Shown: positions 52,297-62,210, counted from the stretch's first letter. The stretch: 64,000 nucleotides of DNA from JALEFZ01 sp039817415 (GCA_039817415.1 JBCBVV010000024.1:28053-92052), one strand, 5' to 3'. Made by a program: numbers and translations. Notes: a model not told the origin generated them from the sequence alone.

Positions 52297-53885
52297 TATT
52301 CGTTTTCGCTATTGACGTTAGAACCAATCTTAAATGCTCTCCCCTTTCCATAGCCTTCAGGATAATAGTACAAGCCTCTTTCATGGGCTTCCTTGTCCTC
52401 TTCAGCTTGGTAAGGATGGTCTTTGGCCCAAGGGTCATTTCTTTTGGCACTGATCTGCCATGAAACCTTCATGCCTGGCTTTCCACCTGCGATGGCAAAT
52501 TGGTTGTTATGCACTTCATCAGAAATGTAGACCTGGGCAAAGCCGCCAATACATGTGAGCTGGTAATGAAAGTCTGTATTCAGGGCCTCAAAATAACTGG
52601 GTAGAGATACTGTAGCTTCACCATTGCTATTCAATTGAATGGTTCCGTGATAGTAGGTAACATGATCAGGGGATTCTACGGCATTGTGTAACAGAATTTT
52701 GTTGGCCGGGTCAAGGGGATGATCAAGAATGAAGTTTTTATTTCCAGAGTTTACAGAAAAGTCTCCGGTTACGACAACGTCTTTGTCATTTTGAATCTGA
52801 AGCACGTTATCACCATTTTCTAGCTCAAAGTTGGCGATGATACTAGCAGCTGTACCAACAGCGTCTTTTGATCGGACCTGTAGGGTAACATTGCTGGTGA
52901 TGCGGTTGATACCGACATTTCGGCCACGTCCTACTTCGAAAATATCGCTACCTGCAGTATCTTCAACTTGGAACACAGTTGAGTTTCCTGCCTGATTTCT
53001 TACGTTCAAATCTACAAATGAAAAGACCTGATTGATCCCCACCTCTTCCTCAAATTCAACTCTACCATTGCTAAGGAGACGCATGTCCTGAGACCTGTTG
53101 GGATTGCCAGCGAAGTCTATGCCCATGCCCCCTGTAATTTGGCCGATACCTTCCAGTTCAGCATCTTCCTTGACGTGGATATCGCCATTTACAAAAAGGC
53201 TTGCTTCAGTAGGGAAAATGAAGCTATCTGGAATGCCAATTCCTACTACCTGCTCATCTACAAATACGACGTTGCTATCTTGCAACCAAAGAGAGGGCTT
53301 GATGTTGGTGATGAAGCCACTGTCAAGGCTGATTCCATCACCTGCTTCAAGAGCTGGAAGACGAACCGTATTTCCTTTGGAGATAGACAGGTCATTTCCA
53401 TTGATATCCAAGGTTTGAAGTTCATTGGTAGAGTCTGCGTCTGCATCGTCTACGTATTTGGCCGTTTCTGCTTCCTTGGCGAAAAGAGCATATGGGACGG
53501 AGAGTAACTGACTGGTACCCAATACATAGTAATTGCTTCCCCCAGCTGGGTCAACTTCTACCTGTAGGAAATGCTCATAGCCTCCCCAGTCAATGTCCTT
53601 GAACGTTCCTGACCAAACTGTTCCCTCGCCGATGTTGAGCGAAACAAGTCCCAAAGATGAAGTAGTAGGAGAATGGACTTCCTGATATATAACAGGACCT
53701 GTCCAACTATCCTGAAGAATACTAATGCGAATGTTGACATATTGGTTGACCAGCGGTGCATAATTGGCGTCTCTGACGACTGCCTGATACTTGAAGGCTT
53801 CGGGTGCCTGAGCGAAGACTTGCGTGAAGAGAAGCAAGGCAAAAAGCGCGCTTCCAATCATTGAAATTAGGGTGTTTTTCTTCAT
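52296..53885 (-). CDS. Secreted fibre-like structural protein of unknown function
   Basis: About 529 residues from the ATG at 53885, which starts a signal peptide ('LISMIGSALFALLLFTQVFAQ'); an upstream in-frame start adds 34 unrelated residues. The N-terminal region 'APEAFKYQAVVRDANYAPLV' to 'QLLSVPYALFAKEAE' (about 22-145) is a module widely found at the start of Bacteroidota surface proteins that resemble phage tail fibres. The middle holds short beta-repeats ('NGDIHVKEDAELEGIGQITG', 'VGINQVFSFVDLNVRNQAG') suggestive of a trimeric stalk. The C-terminal domain ('DHVTYYHGTIQLNSNGEATV', 'FAQVYISDEVHNNQFAIAGG') is recognisable as a recurring Bacteroidota ending without known function. It lacks an obvious T9SS domain, whereas its coupled partner downstream has one. 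Confidence 0.75.
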   Translation of the reverse strand: MKKNTLISMIGSALFALLLFTQVFAQAPEAFKYQAVVRDANYAPLVNQYVNIRISILQDSWTGPVIYQEVHSPTTSSLGLVSLNIGEGTVWSGTFKDIDWGGYEHFLQVEVDPAGGSNYYVLGTSQLLSVPYALFAKEAETAKYVDDADADSTNELQTLDINGNDLSISKGNTVRLPALEAGDGISLDSGFITNIKPSLWLQDSNVVFVDEQVVGIGIPDSFIFPTEASLFVNGDIHVKEDAELEGIGQITGGMGIDFAGNPNRSQDMRLLSNGRVEFEEEVGINQVFSFVDLNVRNQAGNSTVFQVEDTAGSDIFEVGRGRNVGINRITSNVTLQVRSKDAVGTAASIIANFELENGDNVLQIQNDKDVVVTGDFSVNSGNKNFILDHPLDPANKILLHNAVESPDHVTYYHGTIQLNSNGEATVSLPSYFEALNTDFHYQLTCIGGFAQVYISDEVHNNQFAIAGGKPGMKVSWQISAKRNDPWAKDHPYQAEEDKEAHERGLYYYPEGYGKGRAFKIGSNVNSENE

Positions 53886-54516
53886 GATTAAGAGGTAAAT
53901 AGATAAATGTTTGTTATTGAAAAGTATGGTCCAATCGAACTGATATGGACATAGATCACCCTGCCAGATTTGTGTCCAAATCGGCAAAGTTCATAGGCTA
54001 CATTTGAGAATATGAAAGGGGGTACCTTTTCGCAATGAGGGTTAGGGGAAAGGGAATTTTACCAAGTTCATAATATGTCCTTATGTGACATTTTATTGGT
54101 ATATTTAATTGGTGAGTGAAGGGAAGCTGGAATTCTTCCTTTCTTTTTTCGAGAGGACGATCTTCCTCTTGAACCAAAGCCAGAGATAGGCGGGGTGTGA
54201 ATTCCATATACATTCACTTCCCTTGGTGATTTTCGATTGGGGCTCATATTAGGAACTGTTTGTTTATTGATTCGAAGAGTTTGTCCGATGGAACCCTTCG
54301 GAATTTGAAATTATGTTTTTCTTTACGCCACAAGAATCCATTTTGATTCGTCAAAACCTAAGTCAGAAGACAAATTCCCCCTAAGGGGGGAAGTCGAATC
54401 ATATGAATAGGGGAGATCGAGCATTGGGGAATGATGTTTTGACTGTACACCTAGTCATTGATATAAAAAAGGGCGCTGGAAATCTCCAACGCCCTTTTTT
54501 TATTCAAAACTTTCTC
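53886..54516. other. Intergenic region upstream of fibre-like protein
   Basis: About 630 bp with no gene I can support. A GC-rich palindrome TTCCCCCTAAGGGGGGAA lies at 54375-54392, and the terminator of the downstream minus-strand gene at 54465-54502. The rest must hold the promoter of the minus-strand pair. Confidence 0.5.
54465..54502 (-). terminator. Intrinsic terminator of the giant lamin-tail-repeat gene
   Basis: GGGCG plus TGGA (54471-54480) pairs with TCCA plus CGCCC (54484-54494) across one mismatch, with A6 on one side and T7 on the other, giving a T run on the minus strand directly after the gene end. Confidence 0.88.
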
Positions 54517-57500
54517 TTATCTCTTGCTAATACGCTTGATCGCAACTTTCTCTCCAGCCTGGATATGCAGGGTATACATTCCTGTTGGAAGGAAGGCAAG
54601 ATCGACTTCAGCGAAGTCAGCTTTTCCTAATTCTTGGGTGAAAATGGCTCTACCGTTCAAGTCAATCACCTTCACGTAATCCATTCTATCGCCCATTTGA
54701 CCCTCAATGGTAAGCATCCCCTCAGTTGGATTAGGGTAGACCTTAACCGAAAGAGAAGCATACAAATCAGTTAGGCTCATAACTGGACCTTTGTTTCCTG
54801 GTGAACCGATGTTTGGTACATCCGCATTGTCTCCACCGAGTGCGATCGTTTCTACGGCACCATTGGCGTTGGCGACTACAGAGAATTCTCCGAGATCATT
54901 GTCATAAGATTGGCCATCAAATGGGGTTGTATCTGGGTAAGACGCAGTATCAATTGGGGTAGTTCCAGCTGGATTACCTAACCATAAGGTAACAGCATCA
55001 CCCCCTCCTCCTAAACCGGATCCGTCTGCCCAACCGATCTTTACATCCGTTAGGATGATTACTGGACTCCATACACTGTCAAAGTCCGTACTATCTGCAA
55101 CTGGATCATCTGAGACCAATACAATGACAGACTCACCTGGCTGAATATCTGTAATTCCCAAGATAGGGGTTGCATCCCCCGCATCGGCAGATTCATCGTC
55201 ATAGTAAAGAGTAGAGTCTACACCTGATACCCAAGCTTCTGTTCCTTCGTTGGTAATTTCAAACCAGTCAGCTGTTAGGTCATCTCCCTCTTGACCTGGG
55301 AAAATCTCAGTAATGACCAATCCAGGATTTTGGACAATGGCCAATCCATTACCAGGAGAACCGATATTGGGTACATCGGCATTGTCTCCACCTAGCGCAA
55401 GGGTTTCTACGGCTCCATTGGCATTTCCTACTACAGAATACGCTCCCAAATCTGCGTCAAATGACTGACCGTCAAATGGGGCTGTATCTGGGTAAGAAGC
55501 AGTATCAATCGGAGTCGTTGTAGAAGGGTTGCCCAACCAAAGGGTTACGGCATCGCCACCCCCACCTAGTCCAGCACCATCAGCCCATCCAATCTGTACT
55601 CCTGTCAAGTCTATTACTGGGGACCAAACGTCCACAAAGGCGGCGGTATCCATAGAAGTACCAATGATCACAATGACAGACTGTCCTGGCTGAATCTCCG
55701 TGATCCCTTCAATCAAATCTGCATCACCTGCAGAAGCAGATTCATCGTCATAGAAAAGGGCAGAGTCTACACCTGCTACCCAGGCCTCGGTACCATTGTT
55801 GGTAATCTCAAACCAATCTTCCGTCAAGTCAGTTCCAGCCTGACCCGGGAAAATCTCAGTAATCTCAAGACCTAGGTTAGCAGGAAGTGCCAATCCATTT
55901 CCAGGAGAACCGATATTGGGAACATTCATCATGGCCCCACCTAGTGCGAGGGTCTGAACAGCCCCATTGGCATTGCCTACTACTGAGAAAGCTCCCAGTT
56001 CAACATCATATGACTGACCATCGAATGGCGCAGTATCGGGATAAGAAGCAGTATCTGTAGGGAAGCCAGCGTTTGGATCACCAACCCACAGTCCGACAGC
56101 GTCTCCACCTCCTCCAAGTCCAGATCCATCTGCCCATCCAATTTCAACTTCCGTCAAATCAAGGACTTGAGACCACACATTGATAAAGTCAGTTGTATCT
56201 GAACCCGTACCAATCAAAACAATAGCAGTTTGTCCTGGTGCAATCTCAGCAATACCAAAGACAGTATCAGCCGCTGATGCATCGAACGATTCATCGTCAT
56301 AGAAGAGATCAGGATCCACGCCAGATACCCAAGAAGTTGTTCCGTTATTTTTGATTTCAAACCAGTCTGCCGTCAAATCATCTCCCTCTTGTCCAGGGAA
56401 GATTTCTGTAATCTTCAGATCAAATGACAACGCGTTTAATGGACCTTGGTTTCCAGGAGAACCTACGGCAGGCTCAGTTCCGGAAGATCCTGCTGTAGCA
56501 GTTGTAGCCACAGCGATGTTGGTTCCTATTTGGACAACCCCACTACCATTTTGGCTAAAGGAGGCTGTAACGACATCATAGGAAAGACCGGAAGGCGAGG
56601 CACCTACTGCTTCGTAATCAACAATGGTGGTAATATCTGGCGTACCTACAAAGAGGGTTACACCATCGCCACCTTGACCAAGACCTGAACCATCTGTCCA
56701 TCCGATTTCCACTCCATTAAGATCATAGTCTGGACTCCAAACAGTGGAAAATACGTTGACTGCGGCATCATTGTCGATGACAATAACCACAGACTCACCT
56801 GGCTGAATATCTGTAATTCCGTTGATTAGGTCAGCAACAACTGGATCTTGCGACTCATCATCGTAATATAGATTTGAATCTACACCTGCAACCCAGGCAA
56901 CTTGTCCGAAGTTGGTGATCTCAAACCAGTCAGCAGTCAGATCGGTTCCATCTTGTCCTACCCACATCTCGGTAATTTGCAAATCAAAGCTAGCTGGTGG
57001 AGGACAATCGTTGGCCATGCCTGGTGTGCCCATATCTCCAGCTCCAAATACCGTCATAGCTGTACACCAGTTGCTTCCTTGGTTATTGTTTTGGTTGTTT
57101 GCCTGAAGAGACATAGAAGCCCCGTTGGGATCAGGGAAAGTCGCACCGTTGTCCCATTCTACTCTGTCAATCTCTGTAGAGTCAGGCGCAAGGATAACCA
57201 GCTCATCAGAGCTATTGGACAAGAAGAAATTCGTACCATATACATAGGCATGTACCACGCCACCATTTGAAGCCGAATCACCATTGTTGCCAAGTGTGAT
57301 ATATTCACCTGGGTTAATGGTCAGGTTAGAAGCTGAATCTATGACATGGCTATCATTGTCATTGTCCAATATGATCCATCCTCTTAGGTCAATGGGAGCA
57401 ATAGATGCATTATAAATCTCAAACCATTCTCCATTAGCGTCAGAAACGGCAGATGGGTTTTGAAGAATTTCTGTGATGACAATATCTCCTGCAAAGGCGA

Positions 57501-59481
57501 GAGCAGGCGCTTGAACCGTATCAAGAACCACCCTTTCAGAACGGAATTTTTTCCATTCAATGTTGGGAAGATCTTTGGCTTCGCTACCATCATTGTAATA
57601 ATCAAATGTTCCTGTATCGATCAATAGCTGAACTTCAGATGCATCTCCATTCGATCCAAGGAAGGGACCAGATGGAAGGTCTACAATACCTTCTATGCTG
57701 CTGATACTGGCTACATCATTTAGGTTGACAGCACGTTTTTCTGGTGCATCAACTGCATTTCCCGTCCATGTAAACAAACGGAAATCCGTAACCGTACCAG
57801 AAGGACCAGCTACCATCAAACATCCATTTGCTCCACACGAAATAGAGCGGATGCTGTGTCTTTCTAGATCAAGCTCAATAGGTGCTCCAAAGCTGGCACT
57901 ATTGGCAACTGGATTAGCTGATACGAGAGATTTAAAGTTGGTAACTGGAACAATCAAAGCTTTCCCAGCTACCAAAGGTCCACGAAATCCTAGGTAAGCA
58001 CCTTGAGGATTGTTGGGATCAGAGGAGAGGGCTTCAATTTCAAAGCCCGAAGCGAAGCCATAACGACCTGCTCCCAATCCATGGCCATTGTTAGTGTCCC
58101 ACGCAACCAAATCATCCAGTAGGTCTGTGTAGGTTCCTAGGAATGTCAGATTAGAATTGGCACCTGTACCACTCAACTGTGTGGAGAAAATAACAGAACG
58201 GCCAGGTTCAGTATGAGAACCCATCCAAAATATGGTATCTCCGCTTTGGAAAGAGCCTTCGATATCAATTTCTACTGTCGAACCCAAATCGGCATTGAAA
58301 TCAATAGACTTGATAGGCAGACCAGATTGGTTGCGATTGAATAGCCTTAGTGTTTGGTCTTCATCATCTCCAACCCACATGTAATCGGCGTCGATAGCAA
58401 TGGCGGTAGATCCATCAGATGCACCCACATGAAAACGACTTGAAGTCGGTGTTACAGAGGCATCAGAAACACCATAATTGAGGGTGTAGGTTCCTGTTTT
58501 TCCATCCGTATCGGTAGCTGTAATCGTTACCACGGCAAAGCCTACTCCTACTGGATTTAGGGTGACAGTTCTGTTGCCCATTGTTCCTGAAAAGCTAATG
58601 TTGGCATCAGGCAATACCGCTTGGTTGTCGCTAGTCGCTGACAGGACAACTGAACCTAAGGGAGTATCTGCATCGCTCAAACCTAACGGAATTCCTGTGA
58701 TTCTGGCAGGGTCAGTTGGGTCATCAAGATCAGAACAAAGGGCACTTCCTGCGTCTACGCTTAGGAGTAGAAAGGGAGCTGCTGTAGTAGAATCTCCTGT
58801 AAGAACAGGAGCATTAGGATCAATCGTAACAGGTCCTTGGTTGCCTGGAGAGCCAATGTTTGGAACCGTTCCACTAGAACCTCCTAAGGCGATAGTTTGG
58901 ACCGCATTATTGGCATTTCCAACAGTAGAAAAGGCTGCCAGCTCTACATCATAACTCTCTCCGTCATTTGAAGCGGTATTAGGGTAGGCAGCAGAATCTA
59001 CAGGATTTGACATCATGGGGTTTCCAAGCCAAATATTGACTTCGTCTCCACCACCGCCTAGTCCCGCACCGTCGGAGAACCCAATCTCGATTCCAGTGAG
59101 GTCGATCACGGGACCCCAAACGGAAGAGAAGGTAGAAATATCTGCTGTGCTTCCTGTGACAAGGACAATGACAGATTCACCCGGTTGAATATCCGTTATA
59201 CCTTGGATAAGGTCTGCGTCAGCCGCAGAAGCTGATTCGTCATCATAGTACAAATCTGGGTCTACACCCGATACCCATGCCGAGCTTCCTTGATTTTTAA
59301 TTTCAAACCAGTCGGCTGTGAGGTCGGTTCCGGATTGTCCGGGGAAGATTTCAGTGATTTTCAGGTCTACCTGAGCTTGTGCATTCAGGCTGAAGCCCAG
59401 CATGACCCCTATAACGGCCACTTTTTTGGCGAATAGCCAAGGACTTACAGAAGTAACCCAAGAGGGTAATTTTCCTTTCAT
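54517..59481 (-). CDS. Giant secreted lamin-tail-domain repeat protein with T9SS sorting domain
   Basis: A 1654-residue protein with a signal peptide ending 'GFSLNAQAQ' (about 37). It has five long repeats of about 180 residues, each starting like '(L/I)xITEIFPGQxGxDLTxDW' and ending near 'NIGSPGN': one at about 37-218 and four in series at about 830-1567. Each contains 'SGVD...YYDDES', 'IQPGESVIVL', 'LGGGGD' and 'SYPDT'. Between them lies a beta-propeller-like region (about 345-660, 'TAIAIDADYMWVGDDEDQTL') and a standard lamin-tail domain ('DIVITEILQNPSAVSDANG', about 668-800). A T9SS type A domain ('SVKVYPNPTEGMLTIEG') ends it. No catalytic motif is identified in the repeats. A surface-adhesive or scaffold role is inferred. 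Confidence 0.85.
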   Translation of the reverse strand: MKGKLPSWVTSVSPWLFAKKVAVIGVMLGFSLNAQAQVDLKITEIFPGQSGTDLTADWFEIKNQGSSAWVSGVDPDLYYDDESASAADADLIQGITDIQPGESVIVLVTGSTADISTFSSVWGPVIDLTGIEIGFSDGAGLGGGGDEVNIWLGNPMMSNPVDSAAYPNTASNDGESYDVELAAFSTVGNANNAVQTIALGGSSGTVPNIGSPGNQGPVTIDPNAPVLTGDSTTAAPFLLLSVDAGSALCSDLDDPTDPARITGIPLGLSDADTPLGSVVLSATSDNQAVLPDANISFSGTMGNRTVTLNPVGVGFAVVTITATDTDGKTGTYTLNYGVSDASVTPTSSRFHVGASDGSTAIAIDADYMWVGDDEDQTLRLFNRNQSGLPIKSIDFNADLGSTVEIDIEGSFQSGDTIFWMGSHTEPGRSVIFSTQLSGTGANSNLTFLGTYTDLLDDLVAWDTNNGHGLGAGRYGFASGFEIEALSSDPNNPQGAYLGFRGPLVAGKALIVPVTNFKSLVSANPVANSASFGAPIELDLERHSIRSISCGANGCLMVAGPSGTVTDFRLFTWTGNAVDAPEKRAVNLNDVASISSIEGIVDLPSGPFLGSNGDASEVQLLIDTGTFDYYNDGSEAKDLPNIEWKKFRSERVVLDTVQAPALAFAGDIVITEILQNPSAVSDANGEWFEIYNASIAPIDLRGWIILDNDNDSHVIDSASNLTINPGEYITLGNNGDSASNGGVVHAYVYGTNFFLSNSSDELVILAPDSTEIDRVEWDNGATFPDPNGASMSLQANNQNNNQGSNWCTAMTVFGAGDMGTPGMANDCPPPASFDLQITEMWVGQDGTDLTADWFEITNFGQVAWVAGVDSNLYYDDESQDPVVADLINGITDIQPGESVVIVIDNDAAVNVFSTVWSPDYDLNGVEIGWTDGSGLGQGGDGVTLFVGTPDITTIVDYEAVGASPSGLSYDVVTASFSQNGSGVVQIGTNIAVATTATAGSSGTEPAVGSPGNQGPLNALSFDLKITEIFPGQEGDDLTADWFEIKNNGTTSWVSGVDPDLFYDDESFDASAADTVFGIAEIAPGQTAIVLIGTGSDTTDFINVWSQVLDLTEVEIGWADGSGLGGGGDAVGLWVGDPNAGFPTDTASYPDTAPFDGQSYDVELGAFSVVGNANGAVQTLALGGAMMNVPNIGSPGNGLALPANLGLEITEIFPGQAGTDLTEDWFEITNNGTEAWVAGVDSALFYDDESASAGDADLIEGITEIQPGQSVIVIIGTSMDTAAFVDVWSPVIDLTGVQIGWADGAGLGGGGDAVTLWLGNPSTTTPIDTASYPDTAPFDGQSFDADLGAYSVVGNANGAVETLALGGDNADVPNIGSPGNGLAIVQNPGLVITEIFPGQEGDDLTADWFEITNEGTEAWVSGVDSTLYYDDESADAGDATPILGITDIQPGESVIVLVSDDPVADSTDFDSVWSPVIILTDVKIGWADGSGLGGGGDAVTLWLGNPAGTTPIDTASYPDTTPFDGQSYDNDLGEFSVVANANGAVETIALGGDNADVPNIGSPGNKGPVMSLTDLYASLSVKVYPNPTEGMLTIEGQMGDRMDYVKVIDLNGRAIFTQELGKADFAEVDLAFLPTGMYTLHIQAGEKVAIKRISKR
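54783..56990 (-). repeat. Four consecutive ~550-bp lamin-tail-like repeats
   Basis: Approximate copies: 54783-55325, 55337-55877, 55890-56425 and 56440-56990, with a fifth, separated copy at about 58830-59375. The first three of the block are very similar at nucleotide level (same order of CCATTTCCAGGAGAACC-like boundaries), which indicates recent expansion by unequal recombination. Confidence 0.8.
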
Positions 59482-59653
59482 AATTAAGGTTAGGTTTTAG
59501 GATTAATTCAACAACCCAATTTATAGGCCTATGGTATCCTAATTCCTCTTTTTCATTAAGACTCTGTTAAGTTTGAAATAGGGGATATTCTATATTTCTA
59601 AATTAAAATAACCCAATGTGTCTTTATTTTGTTAATTTGGGGTAGGCTGGAGT

Positions 59654-59687
59654 AAGAAAAATGCCCCAGCGTTAGCACACTGAGGCA
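59654..59687 (-). terminator. Intrinsic terminator of the second GH3 gene (minus strand)
   Basis: On the minus strand TGCCTCAG (59687-59680) pairs with CTGGGGCA (59669-59662), one mismatch, followed by TTTTTC, 27 bp after the GH3 stop codon. Confidence 0.82.
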
Positions 59688-59713
59688 ATCAATAATCAAT
59701 ATGAAAAACGAAG

Positions 59714-62125
59714 CTATATTTCGATTACTACAGCCATTTTGATTTCTCTTGAGGAAACTCCCGCTCTGATATTGTAGGTTCCTTTTTCCAACTTCCATTC
59801 GTTGGAGGCCTGATCCCAATATTCAAGTTCTGAAACTGGTAATTTGATGGTGATAGCCTGCTCCTCTCCTGGCTGAAGGAGCTTGGTTTTGACAAAGGCC
59901 TTCAGTTCCTGAGGCGCTCGGTCAATATTTGTATTTTCCTTTTCGGCATAAATCTGAACAACCTCTTTTCCTGCTACCGATCCTGCATTGCTGGCGAGTA
60001 AAGAAATATGAATGCTATCTCCTTCTAATTGAACTGTCATTTCAGTAAAATCGAATTGGGTGTAAGACAATCCATATCCAAAGGGGAAGGAGACATCCAT
60101 ATTTTGCTTGTCAAAATGACGATAACCTACATAAATGCCCTCTTCATACTTGGTGAAATCCTTGTTTTTGAGTCCTGTGTTCTTGGGTTCTTTACCTTGA
60201 TTGAGCAGCATCCCTAACAAGTCCCCCTTTTCTCCATCAAGTGGGAAGTTGGCATGGGAGGCATGGTCATTTAGATTAACTGGGAAGGTCATAGGGAGCT
60301 TTCCGCTTGGGTTGACTTTTCCTGCAAGTATATCAGCAACAGAGTTTCCGCCCTCCTGACCGCCCTGCCAAGCAAGGAGAATGGCATCGGGTTTTTCTTT
60401 CCATGAAGCGGTCTCGATTACCCCTCCAATGTTCATGACGACAATGACCTTTTTCCCTGCCTCATGGAAGGCTTTACAGGTATTGTTTATCACACGTTGT
60501 TCCACTTCCGTCAACAAGAAATCATCTTTCTCAATGCGATCACCTCCTTCTCCACTGTTTCTGCCAATGGTGAGAATACATATGTCTGAACTCTTGGCAA
60601 GCTCGGCCAATTGAGCTTCGGTAACGTCCATTTCTGGGGGCGTAAAGGGGCTAAATACAGCGTCCATCCCTTCTGGCTTTACAAATGCCTCTGCATTGGC
60701 TTGTTTAAAGGCCTCAAACATATCCTTGGCTGGCTGATTGATCTCAAAGCCCGCATTGGCTAATCCTTCCTCCAATGAAACCGAATAGGCTTCATTTACA
60801 TCGCCTGAACCTGTTCCCCCAGCAATGAAATCATAAGAAATAGAGCCAATTAAGGCTACGTTCTTGGCATTTTTAATGGGAAGTACACCCTCATTTTTGA
60901 GTAGTACCATCCCTTCTGCTGCAGATTGGCGCGTGATTTCTGCATGGGCTTTCAAATCTGGATTGTTTCCATATTGATAGTTCTGCATCTTCTTCGATCC
61001 CAAAATCATTTTGAGGATTCTTCGGGTAGAGATGTCGATGGTTTCCTCGCTTAAGCTTCCGTCTTTGGCGGCCTTTTGCAATTGTTTCCATTGTTTGTTG
61101 GTTCCAGGCTCAAGAAGGTCATTTCCTGCCTTGATTTGTGCAGGGGCATTGACGCCACCAAACCAATCGGTCATCACCAGTCCTTCAAATCCCCAATCGT
61201 CTCTCAGGACTTCTGTTAAGAGGTAGGGACTTTCGGAAACATAGGTTCCGTTGACTTTGTTGTAGGAGGACATGATGGTCCATGGCTGGGCTTCCTTAAC
61301 CATGATCTCAAAACCTTTGAGATAAATCTCTCTCATGGCCCTTTCAGATACCTGTGCATCGTTTTTATTTCGTTGGGTCTCCTGGTTGTTGGCAACAAAG
61401 TGTTTGACAGAGGTGCCCACCCCATTGGATTCAATTCCATTGATCATGGCTACCCCGATTTTTCCAGTCAAAACAGGGTCTTCCGAGTAATATTCGAAGT
61501 TTCGGCCGCAAAGCGGGTGGCGATGGATATTGGCACCAGGGCCCAAAATCACGTCAATTCCGTATTCTAATGCTTCTTTTCCCATGGCTGTTCCTACTTC
61601 TTCTACCAAATCAGTATTCCAGGTAGAAGCGAGTAACGTTCCAATGGGAAAGGCAGTACAATAGTAGGTTCTGTCTTCGTTTTTGCGGGTCGGTTGAATT
61701 CTCAATCCTGCGGGCCCATCTGAAAGATAAGTCGTTGGGATGCCTAGTCTAGGAGTTGGGACAATGGTCCCCACAGCACCCGGTATCCCTTCTCCTTCAG
61801 GAACTTGCCCCATGGCAGAAGCAATACCTGACCCCTTGAGTAAATGAATTTTCTCCTCCAATGTCATCAGAGAAAGAAGGTTGTCTGCACGTTCGTTTAT
61901 GGATTTACGATCGTCTTCATATACATCCAACTGGCCATTGTCATTCCGATCTAGGAAAGTATAGCCATCGATGGTAACTTCCTTGAAGTCAAAGCGTTCG
62001 GCATAGTCTTGTTCAAAATCAAGAAAGGTGGATTTGAGATACCACCATCCTCCAAAACCTACAATAAGGGCCAACACAACGAGTGAGGCCACAATAATCA
62101 GGAATATTTTGAGTCCCTTTTTCAT
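59714..62125 (-). CDS. GH3 family glycoside hydrolase, membrane-anchored
   Basis: About 803 residues from the ATG at 62125, giving a typical N-terminal membrane anchor or uncleaved signal ('IFLIIVASLVVLALIVGFGG'). The in-frame start at 62194 would run through the operator region. An EF-hand-like loop ('DRNDNGQLDVYEDD', about 55-70) precedes the GH3 barrel with 'HFVANNQETQRN' and the nucleophile region 'GLVMTDWFGG'. The alpha/beta sandwich has 'RNSGEGGDRIEKDDF', where family members carry the acid/base Glu, and the C-terminus is a fibronectin-III-like domain ('GKEVVQIYAEKENTNIDRAP'). It is a full-length beta-glucosidase-type GH3 acting on periplasmic oligosaccharides (inferred). It is divergent from a Nudix-type regulator. 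Confidence 0.9.
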   Translation of the reverse strand: MKKGLKIFLIIVASLVVLALIVGFGGWWYLKSTFLDFEQDYAERFDFKEVTIDGYTFLDRNDNGQLDVYEDDRKSINERADNLLSLMTLEEKIHLLKGSGIASAMGQVPEGEGIPGAVGTIVPTPRLGIPTTYLSDGPAGLRIQPTRKNEDRTYYCTAFPIGTLLASTWNTDLVEEVGTAMGKEALEYGIDVILGPGANIHRHPLCGRNFEYYSEDPVLTGKIGVAMINGIESNGVGTSVKHFVANNQETQRNKNDAQVSERAMREIYLKGFEIMVKEAQPWTIMSSYNKVNGTYVSESPYLLTEVLRDDWGFEGLVMTDWFGGVNAPAQIKAGNDLLEPGTNKQWKQLQKAAKDGSLSEETIDISTRRILKMILGSKKMQNYQYGNNPDLKAHAEITRQSAAEGMVLLKNEGVLPIKNAKNVALIGSISYDFIAGGTGSGDVNEAYSVSLEEGLANAGFEINQPAKDMFEAFKQANAEAFVKPEGMDAVFSPFTPPEMDVTEAQLAELAKSSDICILTIGRNSGEGGDRIEKDDFLLTEVEQRVINNTCKAFHEAGKKVIVVMNIGGVIETASWKEKPDAILLAWQGGQEGGNSVADILAGKVNPSGKLPMTFPVNLNDHASHANFPLDGEKGDLLGMLLNQGKEPKNTGLKNKDFTKYEEGIYVGYRHFDKQNMDVSFPFGYGLSYTQFDFTEMTVQLEGDSIHISLLASNAGSVAGKEVVQIYAEKENTNIDRAPQELKAFVKTKLLQPGEEQAITIKLPVSELEYWDQASNEWKLEKGTYNIRAGVSSREIKMAVVIEI

Positions 62126-62137
62126 GTGCGAGTTAAT

Positions 62138-62197
62138 ATTTGTGGCGAGTAGTCTCAAATGTAGTAAAATTTTATTTGTGGCAAAATGTCTCAAATG
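62138..62197. promoter_or_regulatory. Tandem 24-bp operator between GH3 and Nudix-type regulator (2)
   Basis: Two direct copies of ATTTGTGGC-N5-GTCTCAAATG occupy 62138-62161 and 62174-62197, identical except for the 5-bp centre. Each copy is an imperfect palindrome (ATTTGWGRC-N5-GYCWCAAAT). They fill most of the 85-bp divergent region between the GH3 start (62125) and the regulator start (62211), as expected for a dimeric repressor controlling both genes. Confidence 0.8.
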
Positions 62198-62210
62198 CTA
62201 ATTTGTCCAC

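Noticed and set aside
53998..54213. Minus-strand open frame of 71 codons
   Set aside because: No signal, domain or neighbour support; lies in a promoter-containing gap.
54375..54392. Palindrome TTCCCCCTAAGGGGGGAA considered as a mobile-element end
   Set aside because: Single copy in the window, no transposase or target duplication nearby; such short GC palindromes occur between genes in Bacteroidota.
54783..59375. Periodic repeats considered as a CRISPR array or satellite
   Set aside because: The repeats are ~550 bp, in frame and protein-coding; no CRISPR-like spacing or cas genes were seen anywhere in the window.
62126..62194. Upstream start for the second GH3 at 62194
   Set aside because: The added residues are encoded by the tandem operator repeat and precede a good membrane anchor; the ATG at 62125 is preferred.
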